In this document: piece after piece, positions 34,778-47,800 of the stretch
Layout: each line of letters opens with the position of its first letter
Numbering within the stretch: position 1 is the first letter of the stretch
DNA from: Parietaria judaica
Lineage: Eukaryota; Streptophyta; Magnoliopsida; Rosales; Urticaceae
Assembly (NCBI GenBank): GCA_954871525.1
Contig: OX940871.1
Span: forward strand, 26,758,586-26,822,585
DNA: 64,000 nucleotides
Reading direction: 5' to 3'
The notes under the pieces: generated by a model
What the model was told of the DNA's origin: nothing
The model's database searches: none
What the model saw: only the letters and a program-made list of their open reading frames with translations
Translations under genes and position numbers: made by a program

Positions 34778-35639
34778 TTATAAAATCTCTATATATAATA
34801 TAATGTAATGCAATTTATAAGAGAAGAGAGTGAAAGAATTCATTTAAGATATCTGATAGAGACTGCCCATCATGTGGGGCTAAGTAATCGCATCTTCCAC
34901 CGTGTGATTGATCTTGATCATGATCACGAAAAGGTCAAAGCTGTGATCAACGGTAGAGATTCAAAGTTGGGTGGTGGGATTTAAAACGGTGCATGAACAA
35001 GTTGACGATGCTTCGATCTTACTTCAATATAGTTCATACTTCATAGCAAAAGCTCTTGACTGAAAAATTAAATTTAATTGAAGAAAAAAAAATCAAAGTT
35101 ATGCTATGCTTTCAATTAAAAATTAAATTCTTAAACGAAATGCCATGGAACCCACCATCCACATGATATTTGTCAGAATTTTCAATAGATATAGTTAACC
35201 AAGAAAATAACTCTTGGATAATATATTAACATAGTAAATTTACTAAAAAGGATTATATTCGAAAATTATGTGTAATGATATTAGATTTCATTTGCATGTC
35301 AATAATGATAATTAAGAATGCACGCTGTCATTTTATTTTCTTTGTTTTTATAAGTTGAGGTACACTCTTGTAGACTGTAACTAATTAATATCCAACATTA
35401 TATAATTATATTATACTAAAATGGGTGTCATTAAAAAAAGTGAATTTTGATCACTGAATTGAGTAGTGCTATTATATATTAACGTGCCAATGATTATTCC
35501 TATTATTAACAATATTAATATACATTATTAAATCTTCGAAGTAACAGTCAGTCAATGCGCTATATTTACTTCATATTTAAATGAACATAATTACCATAAG
35601 AATATAATATTTTTTTTCTCATTTTTCTATGCTTCATAC
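34349..35639. other. upstream region of the HECATE gene
   Basis: AT-rich with no gene. A denser patch at 34860-35000 contains the 12-base perfect palindrome TGATCATGATCA and two further TGATC-containing motifs, and stands out from its surroundings as a possible regulatory cluster. Confidence 0.45.
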
Positions 35640-36129
35640 CAAGGTTCAAAATGTCGTTTTCACCGATAAATTGGTTTTCGTTTTCGATGAGTATCGATCG
35701 ATTTTTGAAGATTATCGATGGAAAACTAAAAAAACTGTAGCTTATTGTTACCGACATATCGAGGATTATTAATGGATTATGGACACTTATCGAAGATTAT
35801 CGATAAAAGTCACTAAAATAGTTTTAAGAATATATTTACTAGGTTTACATATGTAAATAGAATATAGTCTCACTCTCACATACGTAAATATTCAAATAAA
35901 ATCATGTCATACTAAAATATTTTTTTTTTTTTTTTTGCATTGAAGGTATTTTTGTTGAAAATTGTTAAAAAAGTGTAATTTTTTTGCAAAAGTACTTAAT
36001 TTTTTATTATTTTTACACTGTTTTTACGGATAATCGATTGACGTAGAATATTTGCCGATGACTACCGGAAAGACAGATAATAGACATTCAACGATTAACG
36101 AGGACAATCGAGGAAAATTTCGAACCTTG
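35640..36129. mobile_element. hAT-like non-autonomous element, CAAG..CTTG family, copy C
   Basis: It begins CAAGGTTCAAAATGTCG and ends CGAAATTTT-type sequence in inverted form (GAAAATTTCGAACCTTG), a clear terminal inverted repeat related to copies A and B. Both ends are rich in TATCGAT/ATTATCGA motifs. The flanking 8-mers CTTCATAC and CTGCATTG agree at 5 of 8, so any target duplication is eroded. It is 490 bp without coding capacity. Confidence 0.6.
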
Positions 36130-37586
36130 CTGCATTGGCTTCAAATTAGGCTAAATTTATTTACACAACAATAATTGTCAAATACTGATAATTTACTTGA
36201 ACAAATAATTTTGTAATTTATTTATCACATATAACAAATATAATATATATTTTTTCTTGCCATATCTCTTTACTTCATAATATACGTACATATATATATA
36301 TATATTAACATATAACATATATAATATATATAGTTATGCCTTTATATATACATTTATAAAAAAATAAATTATGCCATTTCTCATAACTAATTCATTTTTG
36401 ACAATACAATTAAAATTGGCAATTTAAATTTATTATTTATTTCTCTCTGTCAAGAATATATTAATATATATGAAATATATATTGATGGCCTCTCTCTTTT
36501 ACTATAGTTGGAGATCAGAAACTGAACCTATTACAGTATATTATTCCACTAGCTAGGGTTTATTTTCGATATGATAAAATGCACTGTTTTTTTCTAGCTG
36601 TTTGTGTTTGGGTTCTCTCTCTCTCATCTATCTTTCTCTCTCCCATGGCACACTCTCCTAGGTGGATTAAGAGCTCACTGTGATGCTGAATCTCACAGGT
36701 AAAATCCCCAACAACTTGTGAATTATATTCCATGGTGTAAAGGATTTAGGTTTCCAAATTTATTACGTCAGATATTTATTAAAACTTAGGTACGAGCACA
36801 CACCAGCTCTTTGATTAGGGTTTAATTCTTTATTGATTACTTATGGTAAACAAAAAAACTTTACACTGTTCAGTTTTCATCAATACGCATCGCAAAATGT
36901 AAGAAAAAACTAAAAGAGAAAGCAATGTTGGAGATTATTTATTGTCTAGTAATTATGAGTCCATTTTTTCTTAGTAAATGAGATATAGTGATTGGAGCAA
37001 TAAATTTAATTCGAGGGTTATTTGTTCATTTTATAAATTACCAAATTTAATATCACTTAAACTTATATATAAATAGCAGTTATGTATCCCCTAGTTAAAT
37101 AATCCATCTCAAATTTAATTTTTTGTTTTGTTTTTTTACTTATGGTGAAGGGATATACTGTGGACCGGTTACCAGGACCGGTAGTAAGAATACACAAGAT
37201 TCATTACAATGGAAGTGACGGACTTTACCAGTGAGAATATCTGCGGGTAATGACCCACTTTTACAGCCTATTCAGGCCAATCGTGCTGTTGAAAAAACAC
37301 ATAATTCGCCTAAAGCTAAGTAAACGCTAGGATATATAATTTAACGGCGCTTAATAAACGCGGTACTCATTTGATCTGATTTAGACTACTTTATATAAAT
37401 CTCTGGATTGACCTGAATCAGTAAAAAATTCATCTTAAACATAATTAGCACAAATCCTAAACCGATTATTTTTCCAGAGAAGTGTTGAATCGAGCATTTA
37501 ATAACTATTAACTGTGAGTTGACCTTCATTAAATCCATTAATACTTCTCACCCAATTACATATTATAAATTTATGATAAATATATA
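36130..37586. other. non-coding stretch with an exon-like patch
   Basis: Mostly AT-rich. At 36614-36710 a CT-rich leader is followed by a 12-codon frame (MAHSPRWIKSSL, stop) and a splice-donor-like CACAG/GTAAAAT. At 37150-37380 a more balanced-composition patch contains GGACCGGTTACCAGGACCGG. Neither is identified. Confidence 0.4.
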
Positions 37587-38262
37587 GGGTAAATTGCGGC
37601 AATAATGCACAACTTTTGGTCAAGAGGGGTTTTAGGTCCCCAACCTTTCAAAGTGTGGGCAAAAATACACAACGTTTGTTGAATGTAAAATCCATTGGTC
37701 CTTCTGTTAGGGATGTTAATTTCTACTGATGTGACATCGTTAAATTGCCTAATGGATTGCCAACTTGTAATATTAATTACATAACCAAATTAATTAGATT
37801 AAATTAAAATATTTTAATTATGATTCAAAAAATAAATTAAGACTTTAAATTAACGAGCAATACTTATTTAAAGCGTAGTTCCTATTTTTAAGCTCGTGCT
37901 TCAATATATTCACATCTTTATTATGTCGGTTTTTTTTTAAATTACAATTTTTTTTAATTTAAAGTATTAATTTGTTTAATCATAATTATTTATTTAATTT
38001 AAAGTATTAATTTGTTTTTTAATCATAATTAAAATATGATTTAATTTATTCTTATTAATTAAGTTATGTAATTAATATTTCAAGTTGGCAGTCCATTTGG
38101 TAGTTTAACGATGTCATATCAACAAAATTTAACATTTACAACGGAAGGACCAACAGATTTTACATTCAACAAATATTGTGTATTTTTGCCCACACTTTAA
38201 AAGATTAAAGACCTAAAATCCCTCTTGACCAAAAGTTATGCAATTATTGCCGCAATTAACCT
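37587..38262. mobile_element. Mutator-like MITE with long terminal inverted repeats
   Basis: The left end GGGTAAATTGCGGCAATAAT is repeated in inverted form at the right end (ATTATTGCCGCAATTAACC). The inverted similarity continues inward for roughly 150-200 bases (CAACTTTTGGTCAAGAGGG, GTGTATTTTTGCCCACACTT, GATGTCAT). It is about 676 bp with an AT-rich core. Flanks AAATATATA and CTATATATG match partly, compatible with a 9-bp duplication but low in complexity. Confidence 0.7.
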
Positions 38263-38716
38263 CTATATATGCGTGTGTTTAATTTGTATTCCCTGTGCAC
38301 AGGAACCTTCTTCATTAAATATTACTATACAATATAAAGGTTCGTATGGATAAAATACTTCGATATCTGATATCAGCGACATCAACATTGAAGAGCACGT
38401 GAACGACTGAGCACGGTCAATTCGATAATATAAATAATGTTACAATGTAATTAACTTATTTAATTATACGCAACAAAATCGTGATATTCGTATATCTTAA
38501 AGTAAAGTATTAATTAAAATCTACATGATCAAGTGAAAATATGTGCCACCTTTTGAGAGTCAGAAGCCAATGATTATTTGAATTAGATTCTATACTTTAT
38601 AATCCCTTCATATTATAATATTATCAAGAGAAAATGGGCGAAAATACTTGATTTATTACGTTTGTTGTAGTTTAGTACCGGAATCAATTTTTCCGGTGAA
38701 ATACTATGTTTATATC

Positions 38717-39181
38717 CATAGGCGGAACCAGAATTCATGTTTAGGGGGGCTGAACAAAATTTATCTGTTATACAATGTTTATAGTATTTTATATTGAGTT
38801 TTTGGTATTTAAAAGTACATCAGAGAAAATAAAAGTCAAAAATTATACATCTAATGTAATAACGAAAAAATTTAAGGGCAGCATTGTAAATTGAAATACA
38901 CTATTAGGCTATTAATGAAAAGTTGTCTTGTGCTAGTCACTAGTGTAGTTAACTCATATACTTGAGGGCAAAATAGTAAAACATTATAACCTATTCATCT
39001 TCTCCCTCGTGCAGAGAAACAAGAAAGCTCCCATGAGCTTCAATGGCAGAGGCAAAATAATTAAGGGGGTTGCTAGGTATGGTCGGAAAATAAAATAGAG
39101 TCACCAAGGGATTGATCTCTACTAGCTCGGAAAATCAAGGGGGCTGTTGTTCCGGTACCATAAGGCGTAGTTCTGCCTATG
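38717..39181. mobile_element. hAT-like MITE, CATAGGCGGAAC family
   Basis: The left end CATAGGCGGAACCAGA and the right end TCTGCCTATG form a terminal inverted repeat of about 10-12 bases. Flanking 8-mers TTTATATC (38709-38716) and TTAATATC (39182-39189) match at 7 of 8, the hAT duplication length. It is 465 bp with no gene. Confidence 0.7.
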
Positions 39182-39388
39182 TTAATATCGTTTGTTGTAC
39201 TTTAATACCTAAGTACAAAATTGATGCAGCAAAAAAAAAATAGTCAGCTTGTATATAAGGTTTTTTTTTGTAGGAAATGGCCGATTTAGGTCTAATGGGC
39301 TTTTCGAGTTCGACCTGACTACGATAAAATGGTCACGGTCACGGTCCCGTGGATTAATTATGATAGATTTAATTAATTATAATAATTA

Positions 39389-39984
39389 GGAAAAATAGCG
39401 GCATAAATACCCAAAGTGTTTAAAAAGTTGATATTAAGTTCTGATGCAGCGAAAATAATAGAAAGATCGATGGTCGAACTAAAACTGAAATAAAAGATAA
39501 AATAAAGGGGATAGATGTTCTTGATCGTTGATTCGCGCACGAATACCGATCGAAGTACATACCGTTGGCTATTGATTTGCGCACAAATAGCTAGACTCCG
39601 GGCATCCAATCACCGTTGATTCGCGCACAAATACCGGTTCTCACGCATCAAACTCGATTTTGGAGAAAGAACTCAAAGTTCAAATTTCATTCATCAAAAA
39701 CTTTTAATATGTTTTAAAAAATTAAAATCATATTTTTGTCTAGAACCGAGCCATATTTCTTGTTTTTAAACCGATACCATTGTTTATCATTTATAAATTA
39801 ATTTAATTTTTATTAATAAAATGGTATTTTTAATATGTTAAAAACGTAACATGTGATGCGTTTTGAGGCGGAAACTTGATGAAATACACAAAATAAGAGT
39901 GTGGCAACTTTCGTCACTACAAAAAAAAATTAAACTTAAGGTCTACTTTTCGAACAATTTGAGTACTTATGCCGTTATTTTTCC
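39389..39984. mobile_element. Mutator-like MITE carrying an internal repeat block
   Basis: The ends GGAAAAATAGCGGCATAAAT and ATTTGAGTACTTATGCCGTT followed by ATTTTTCC are inverted copies over about 35 bases. Flanks TAATAATTA and TATTAGCTA agree at 6 of 9. Inside, at 39520-39640, three spaced copies of GTTGATTCGCGCACxAATACCG (the middle one diverged) look like part of an inserted LTR. Confidence 0.6.
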
Positions 39985-40059
39985 TATTAGCTAATAATAA
40001 TAAACCTAATGGGCTTAGTCCATTTAATGGACCGAAACCCATTAAGTCGTTCTAGATGG

Positions 40060-40510
40060 TGGGTTATAAATACCTATAGTCTACTAATTATTCACAACCA
40101 AGCCTCCAAAACCCTAGAGAAACCTCGGGTTTCCCTAGCCAATAGCCGAACTCGATTTTCCTTCCCCTGAACCGATTGTGTCGTTATCCAATCACCGAGG
40201 ATGACGTAGCGAACCGACGAGGTGATGATTTCTGGTCTCATAGACGTTCCCGCAGCGACGTGGTGGACGAGATAGAAGCTAGACATTTTTGGACCCGTGA
40301 TCCAAACCTCGAGAGAAGCCGATTGCACGCCACCCGGGGAGAATTCGGCTAAAGCTTCTCTAGTTGGCAAAAGTATCAAAAGTATGGTAACACATCAAAA
40401 CTAAATACCTTGATAATCAAAATTAGCGTATAGTTCGAGGTTATCCCGAGATTTCTGCCTCGAGATTGAGAATAATCCACCAGAAACCCAATAATGCTAT
40501 CAGAGCCAGT
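40060..40510 (+). mobile_element. LTR end plus degenerate primer-binding site
   Basis: GGTTATAAATACCT at about 40065-40078 is a promoter-like TATA box. The segment ends CCAGAAACCCAATA near 40493 and is followed by TGCTATCAGAGCC, a one-base variant of the initiator-Met primer site. It is therefore the R-U5 part of a 5' LTR and the start of an internal region. No coding domain follows. Confidence 0.6.
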
Positions 40511-40887
40511 TTGATTAATTTTCAAAAATTGGATTTTTAGTTCCGAAATAATTTTATTTTAGGGATTGATAGATTTTCAATGGGAGAAGTAAAATTAATT
40601 TTACTTAATTTGACGGTTTGAGAAATTTTAAACACATTTTCATAACGGTGTGATTTTAGTTAAACAAAACGGCGCTAAAAGACGGGCACCACCATGGACG
40701 ACGACTAACCGCACATCTTCAGAAGAGAAATCGGCCATAATAATACTAGTTGGCAAAACTGCCTAAAGTCTGGTAACTTATCCAAACCAGTTTATTTTGA
40801 TTCTCCTAATTAATCTAGATTACTCGTTTCGAGGATATCTCGAGATTTCCGCTTCGGGATTGAGAATAATTCCCAAAAAAACCCAAC
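40511..40887 (+). mobile_element. internal scrap and second LTR end of the same relic
   Basis: From about 40745, TACTAGTTGGCAAAACT through CGAGATTTCCGCTTCGGGAT to AAAAACCCAACA (ending near 40886) repeats the end of the preceding LTR in diverged form. The element is reduced to two LTR tails and about 240 bases between them. Confidence 0.55.
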
Positions 40888-40959
40888 ATTTCTCTATCAC
40901 AAAAACCGAACAGAGTCACTATAGAGTTTTATTAGTTCAGTTTGTGTCTGAGCTTTCTT

Positions 40960-41619
40960 CTGTATTGTAGAGGGCGATTTTTACCGCCTTGCAGTCACAA
41001 AGATAATCGAAATAACACAAATAATTATGAACACGAATATCCTTGATTTATTGTGATTCCGAGAGGAGCCGGTTTCTTCCGTTTAATAGCTCGGACAATC
41101 GAAGATTACACACTCTAACCCTTGGGAAATCGAGAATACTATGAATAAGCAAATTCGAGAACTCGAGAATAATTCTCTCAAAACTCACGATATATGGTAC
41201 TGAATGAAAATACACTGAGTTTACATGCATATTTATAGGATTGAAGGTCTTCTAGATTGTTCCCACGAATTATGCTAGGGTTTCCTTCTGTTTCGCTATG
41301 ATCGTTGTTGACCTTCCTTATTTGCGTTGGATATCCCACGAAATCCTCAACTGAATGAGCTAGCCTTCCTTCTTTCTCGCGATCTCGAGTAGCTTCTTCT
41401 TTTAATTCGATTTGGTTTTCTCGATGAGACTCTCCTTCAATGAGCTTCTACCCGATGAACTATCTTGTCGCGATGAGGTCTTGGGCTCTGGCGGATGATG
41501 ACTTCTTATCGGCTTCCTTGCTTGCTGGGCCTTAATTCACCCCGTCTTCTGATGAGCCTGAAATCTTCAAGTGGTCTTGCCTCTATTTGATGTCGTTTGC
41601 ACATAAAACGGCACTAACA
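40960..41619 (-). mobile_element. probable LTR fragment, minus strand
   Basis: On the minus strand the segment starts TGTTAGTGCCG at 41619 and contains a TATA box CCTATAAATATGC near 41228-41240, followed by a leader-like region to about 40960. The composition differs from the surrounding DNA. The 3' end is not defined and no partner LTR is seen. Confidence 0.45.
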
Positions 41620-42106
41620 GTGTTGAGGAAAAATTTGACAAAATCTGACCTTAACATGTATCTACCCTTTCTTACGTACCATTAAAATTTCTGGCCTCCT
41701 TTCCATTTTAGTAATACATATATATGTTTATATATTATAAATATATACATATATATCATTATATAAGAGCTTTCTTATTCAAGAATGGTAATTGATAGTA
41801 CCAGACTGTGAGATATGATCACACAACTTGCAACTTTACCGCAAGTGTATTTGTTTGGTCAATGGAAGAGAGGGTTTTCCATGCATATATCTGATCAAAG
41901 CACTTTCTATTTGCTTGGTCGTTTTACATATGACATATGGTGTCTTAATAAGTGAGCAAGGTAGAGACGTTATTAAAAGCTATAGGTAAGTGTATTAATT
42001 TATTCACATTTGCTTAGGTTGAGATAAAGAGATCATAAATATCACTATTTAGTAATGTACGCTCATTCCACCAACATTCTTATTCTCTAGCTAGTGCCCA
42101 ATGTAT
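41620..42106. other. AT-rich stretch, nothing recognised
   Basis: No gene, inverted repeat or element boundary is seen. Confidence 0.5.
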
Positions 42107-42874
42107 CAGGGGCGGAGCTACCCACAGCCGAGTGTGTGTTCGGGCACTATTTAAAAAAAATGTGACAAAATAATTAAATAACAATTTTCATATAAAAATA
42201 GAAAAACAGTGGTATATATTATGTTATTAATGAGTCACAATAATACAAATAAAAAACAAACAACCCAGATAGTTGGAGTTTTATTTTTCAAACCACTCAT
42301 CACCTTTGACCTTATTTCAAGTCCTTCCATGTATACTTTTTTGGTTCATTTCTTTTCTTCTTAGTTTTAACTGATATGTAAAAGGAATATATGTAAAACA
42401 ATGTTATGTTGCTAAATAAGTTCAAGTTCTACTTCACTTTCTTGTAACTAATTGTTTTTTTACATGATCAATAAATGCATGTAACATGATTTTAATTAAT
42501 GTATTTTTTGAACTGACATGTTTTCTTTTCATAGAAACAAAATTGCATTGAACATTGATATCAACATAGCTCATTACTTTAGATTTTTCTCATTTTAGAG
42601 GTTGGAAATTCTTGATTTTTTTATTTTCTTTATTTAAGAATGTATATTGTAGTGCTTAATTGGTACATATATTTTTATTTGTACATTGTTGCGATGTGAC
42701 ATTATTAGTTCATCAGTTCATGAACAAAGCATATAAATCCTACGTATACTTAAAATTATGTGATTGTTAGTATTTATGTGTTTGAAGAAACAATAGTAAA
42801 AATTTACTTAAATTTTGTTTTCTAAAAAATTTATTAAAGGCTTCACCTTAACTGAAATCCTGACTCCGCCACTA
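42107..42874. mobile_element. possible hAT-like MITE
   Basis: The left end CAGGGGCGGAGCTA and the right end TGACTCCGCCACTA are inverted with 9 of 11 matches over the outer bases, and resemble the element at 38717. A clear 8-bp duplication is not found. It is 768 bp, AT-rich and without a gene. Confidence 0.4.
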
Positions 42875-43152
42875 CATAGAAAAAAAATTACTAAGTAGTC
42901 CCTTAAACATCAAATGTTAGTCCATAAAATCTTTAGTCTAAAATTAGTTTTTTTTTTTTTTTTTCTTCCCAATATATTATTATAATATCATAATGTTGAG
43001 AATATTCACAGTCAATATCGTCCAAATTTGTTTGGTGTTTATGCTCGACTACTAATTATCCCTGACATTGATGATTGCCACCCATGATATCGAGGATAGG
43101 AATAAACGATGTACGAGATAGCAATCACGGATGTCGGGGATAACACCAATAT

Positions 43153-44350
43153 CACTACAAGAAATAAGGGTATCGGAGACTGAAAATTTAATCTCTGATA
43201 CTTAAAAACCAGTCCCGAATTGGTATCAGAGATTGAATTTCAATCACCCCGCTCAGTTATAACTGCTTTGCCCTAGATAGTTGTACTTAAATACCAGTCT
43301 CTGTTGTACGAAGCCACTAAGACTATCACCTACTCTCGAATACGTGTAAGTTCAGTCCCCAACATGTCACCCGATACCACGCCAATTCAGTCCCTAATAC
43401 ATTACTTTCGTGACTAAACCATCATTCTCTGTAAATGCTTTATTTCAATCCCTATTGTACACCTTTAAAAACTAAAAATCAGTCTTCCAACCATGTCTAA
43501 TTTGTCCTTAATACGTTTCATAAGCTGCGAGATATCATGTCATTTCAGTCTCTAATAAGGTGTTTCAGTCCCGAGTATGTTTCAATTAAGGATTGAATAT
43601 TAATCTTCGATAACATTTTATTTTAGTTCCTAATACAACTTTTAGAATCTGGAAATCAGTCTTTAATATTAAGTATATTCAGTCTCTAATATGTATTTTA
43701 AAGACCGCTTATCAGTCTCTGATTACATGTCATTTCAGTCCCTAATTATGTGTTTCAGAAACTGTCAGTTAGTCTTTGATACCACTTTATGTCAGTCCCC
43801 AATATGTATCTATTAAGGACTAAAAATTAGTCTCTGATATAATTTTTTAATTTAGTTCCTAATACAGCTCTTTTGAATCTGAAAATCAGTCTTTAATATT
43901 ATATATTTTCCATCTCTAATATGTTATTTCAAGACCGAATATCAGTCTCTAGTAGCACGTCATTTTAGTCCCGCATATGTTCCTTTAGTGACAAAAATAG
44001 TCTTTAATATTACATTTCAATTCTGAAATATTTTTTTAGAGGCTGAAAATAGTTTTGGATGCCAACTCAATTCAGTCCCCAATATGTGACATTAGGGACT
44101 GAATATAAGTTGTTAATACCATGTATTTTATCTCCAATATTGTGTAACTCATTCCTTAATATTTTTTTAAGGACTAAAAGCAATCTATAATACCACGTCG
44201 GTTCATTCCCAAAAGTATGTCTTTAGGGACTTAAAAGCAGTTTCGAAAACAATTTGTCTACCTAGTATTTTTTTAAAGCTAATATTCAATGCTAGATGTC
44301 AAAGTTTGAGACAAATTTTAGTCTGCAAAACGTTGGGGCAGTTGTAACCG
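43153..44350 (+). mobile_element. one end of a CACTA (En/Spm) transposon with subterminal repeats
   Basis: It starts CACTACAAGAAATAAGGG, the standard CACTA terminus. The next 1.2 kb contains more than fifteen degenerate copies of a CAGTCyCTAATATGT-like motif spaced 20-60 bases apart, mostly as CAGTCTCTAATA / CAGTCCCCAATATG. Dense subterminal repeats are where CACTA transposases bind. The other terminus (inverted TTCTTGTAGTG) and any transposase gene are not found in the window. Confidence 0.75.
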
Positions 44351-44804
44351 ATTCTATAGTTCGAAAAATATCAACAACAATATCATCGTTCACAAATATA
44401 TTTCTAGCTTCTTGAAAATTAGTGTTTGTACCTAAAAAAATACCACGACTAATAACTAACTCGTATGCCAAATCTGAACTTATTCAACCAACAACAATCA
44501 TAACATGTTTATTATAAACTAAGAACCAATAACCAATCAAAATCTTTAAATAAATAATACTTAGCGTAGTAGTTCTAAACTTAAAAAATAGATAAATAGA
44601 TAAATACTCTAATTATCTTTAAAGCATAAGTCTTAGCTAATATCACTGTCATAGTCTTTGTCTTTGTTGCTGAGTAATCCCTCGTTTATTCCTACCTATA
44701 GCACATAAGGTCATAAGAACAAAAAACAATTAGCACTTCAGTATAAGAGGACGCTTTGCATGGATATATAAATAAAGTCACAGACAACTTAATTATACGA
44801 CAGA

Positions 44805-44852
<48 letters not shown>

Positions 44853-47800
44853 TTCAGCACTGTAAGAGGACGCTTTGTTGCTCATTTCTGTTTTTATTTA
44901 TATATATATAACAAATTATGATATAAATTAGCTAAATGTGTGTGTATATACATATATATATAGTTATATACAACACCATATTATTTAAAGAGCTTTACAA
45001 GAACAGAGTACTGCACTCTTACCTTTCACTTCAATTAAGGAGAGAAATATCACTTTATACTTTTTTGTCAAAATAACTCGTACAAAAAACTGCCAAAAAC
45101 TATCTTAAACTATAATAGTGAGATTGACCCAAAAGATTAGTTCTAAAATTTCAAAATATTGAGGATTAAAAAATCGAAGACTCACAATAACAACGAAGGG
45201 TTAAGGGCAATGGTGAAGCGCGAGGAACAACGAAGGATTAATCAAACCCGACTCCCCTCTAACTTTCATCGATCTAAGTTCTTTTTTCCCCCTTTTTAAT
45301 CACTTTCTCCTTGATGGGTATTTATATTTTTCTTGGCTTTTGTTTGTTATACTATGATTTTAAACCCGATACGATTTGAAAAAACCAAAAGTCGATCTGA
45401 TGGTTCACTTCTTTGCGGACATTTGTTCTTGGTATCGTGATGTTTAATTAGAATTTACGATATTAACTTTGTTTACCTATCGGACAACTCTTACAGTATA
45501 GTCGAAAAATCTAACTTAAGAGGGATGTAATACGCTATATCTCGTGTCCATTTTCTTGACCTAAGCGGGATATAAATTCCGAGTTCTCAATAAATGAGAT
45601 TCGCATTTAGGAATCGTAGTTGACCCACTATGCCGATCAATTGTAGGTGATATAGCAGTCTATGAGGAGATTTAGCAAAACCTTATTAAAAAAGAGACCT
45701 ATTATTGTAGTTTAGCAACTTTCAACCCTAACTTTCAATTTTAAAATATAGGTTTCATTTGATAGTGAATTTTCTCAACGTTGTTTATCATATTTGCAGG
45801 CATATGAGTTATATAATCATCATAAAACTCATAAAATATATTTTGAACGATTTTTTTTTTCAAATACGTAAATAACAAAAATCATAAACAACTATATCAA
45901 AACATATGGGACATATAAATAGATAATAAAACTTTTGGAATGATAGCATAAATTTATCGTGTCAAGGAGGTAGAAGAATAAAGAGAATTGAATCAATCCT
46001 TAATATTTTTTTTAAAAAAATGTGAGCATATACACGTGCAGTTATTGGTGCACATGTAGCTCTGCCTATGCTAGATTGATTATACTATTGGAAGAATTAG
46101 TTAATCATGATAATTAAGTTGAAAATTAACAGTCAATTGTAATTTAAGAAAAATATAAATGGGTCCGGACTCCGAAGCACCGGTACATATTTGGATATCA
46201 TTCCTATGTTTTAACTTGTACAATTTTCGTGCAAACTTGCACGAAATATAATTTCGTCAAAGCGAGGTAGTATATGAACTTGTAAAAAACTTCCTTATTA
46301 ATATAGATTATTTTTTAGAGGGAAAATTTATTTTAACACTTATTCTTCCTATATATATATATATATATAACTATTATAAGTGAAACAAATAGAGTAGAGG
46401 ATATGAAAACATGAGTGGCACTAAAAATTATTTTTTTATAAATTATTTAAAAAAAAAAGTTTTAAAAAACCAGTTATGAAAAATCAATAGCAGGTATTAA
46501 CCAGTTATGAAATATACAATTATTTTAACGTTTACTGTTAGTAATTAGTGGCATGGATTCATAGTTATACAGAAAATAAGACATTGGGTCCTTACATCGG
46601 TAAAAACAAATATTGAGAATATGCTCCAAACAAAGGGCAGACATAGAGTCTTTATGCTGGCAAAAATAAACATTTAAAACTATACTGTAATATTAGTTCA
46701 AACTAAGAATGATAATAATATAAGTTCAAGGCAATCACGTGGATCTGAGAATAATAATTAAACGTAATTAATATAAGAAGGAAACAACGGTTAAGTATAA
46801 ATGTGAAAATATATTAATTAAGGGCTATAATAACTCATGAATTTCTGTGACAGGTCATGCTTTTATTAAACAAGTTATATATAATAGGAAATGCATTAAT
46901 GTTGATTATATCTCAAATAATTTTTTTTGCTAGCTTGCTAGTGATACTTCACCCCCAAAAAAAGAATGTTAAAACTTTTGCCCTTTATAAGAAAGATTGA
47001 AAGGCAGAATAATTATAAAGAGATGTAATAATTAAAAATCTGAAAGTAAGGAAAATATTAATTTCTTAGCAAAAAATTGATGTAATTTAAGAAAAAAAAA
47101 TATAAGACTTTGGAGGGCTCAAACTAGAATTATTTTATTGGTAGATCTGGTACCCTTGACCAAATTATTCGATATCTAATTCCCAATAAATAATTCAATC
47201 AAGTTAGCGATAATTAACGGATTGATGGTTATAAAAAAACCGTTGGCGGTTTTTTATCGATGAAGAATGGCATATATTTTCTTCTAAAATGCAAATAAGT
47301 TCTGTTAATTTTGTTCGAAATTTTGTTAGCCCGGTTTATACTTCCATTAAATAATGTCCACTAAAAATATAAGTATTAACAATAACATAACATAATGTTC
47401 CAAAATAATATGATGATAACAAGAAAAAAAAAATAACATTGTATATATTTCATAAGAAAATAAAATAACATTGCATGTTTCCCAAAATAATCTCATGAAA
47501 CTAACATAAAGATAAGAAAATAGGTCCCTTCAAAAGAAAATATAGGCTTAGACAATAGGCCCAAACTAATGGGCTACAATATTTTATGGACTTTGCACTC
47601 AAGCAAGTCGATTTTGACAAAAATAAACACTAAAGAGAAAAAAAAATAGTATCTATTCGTTACAACTATAAAATGCTCGAGAAGTTTTCTAATTTTTTTA
47701 GATATCGTGAGATATAAACATGTTTAGTAACTCGTACAAACTCAGACTAAAAGTTTACACAATAATTAGCAGTCAAAATATCTAAAATACACGAAATTTA

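Noticed and set aside
43153..44350. Regular short repeats with variable spacers, superficially like a CRISPR array
   Set aside because: Units are degenerate and unevenly spaced, the region begins with a CACTA terminus, and the DNA is from a plant.
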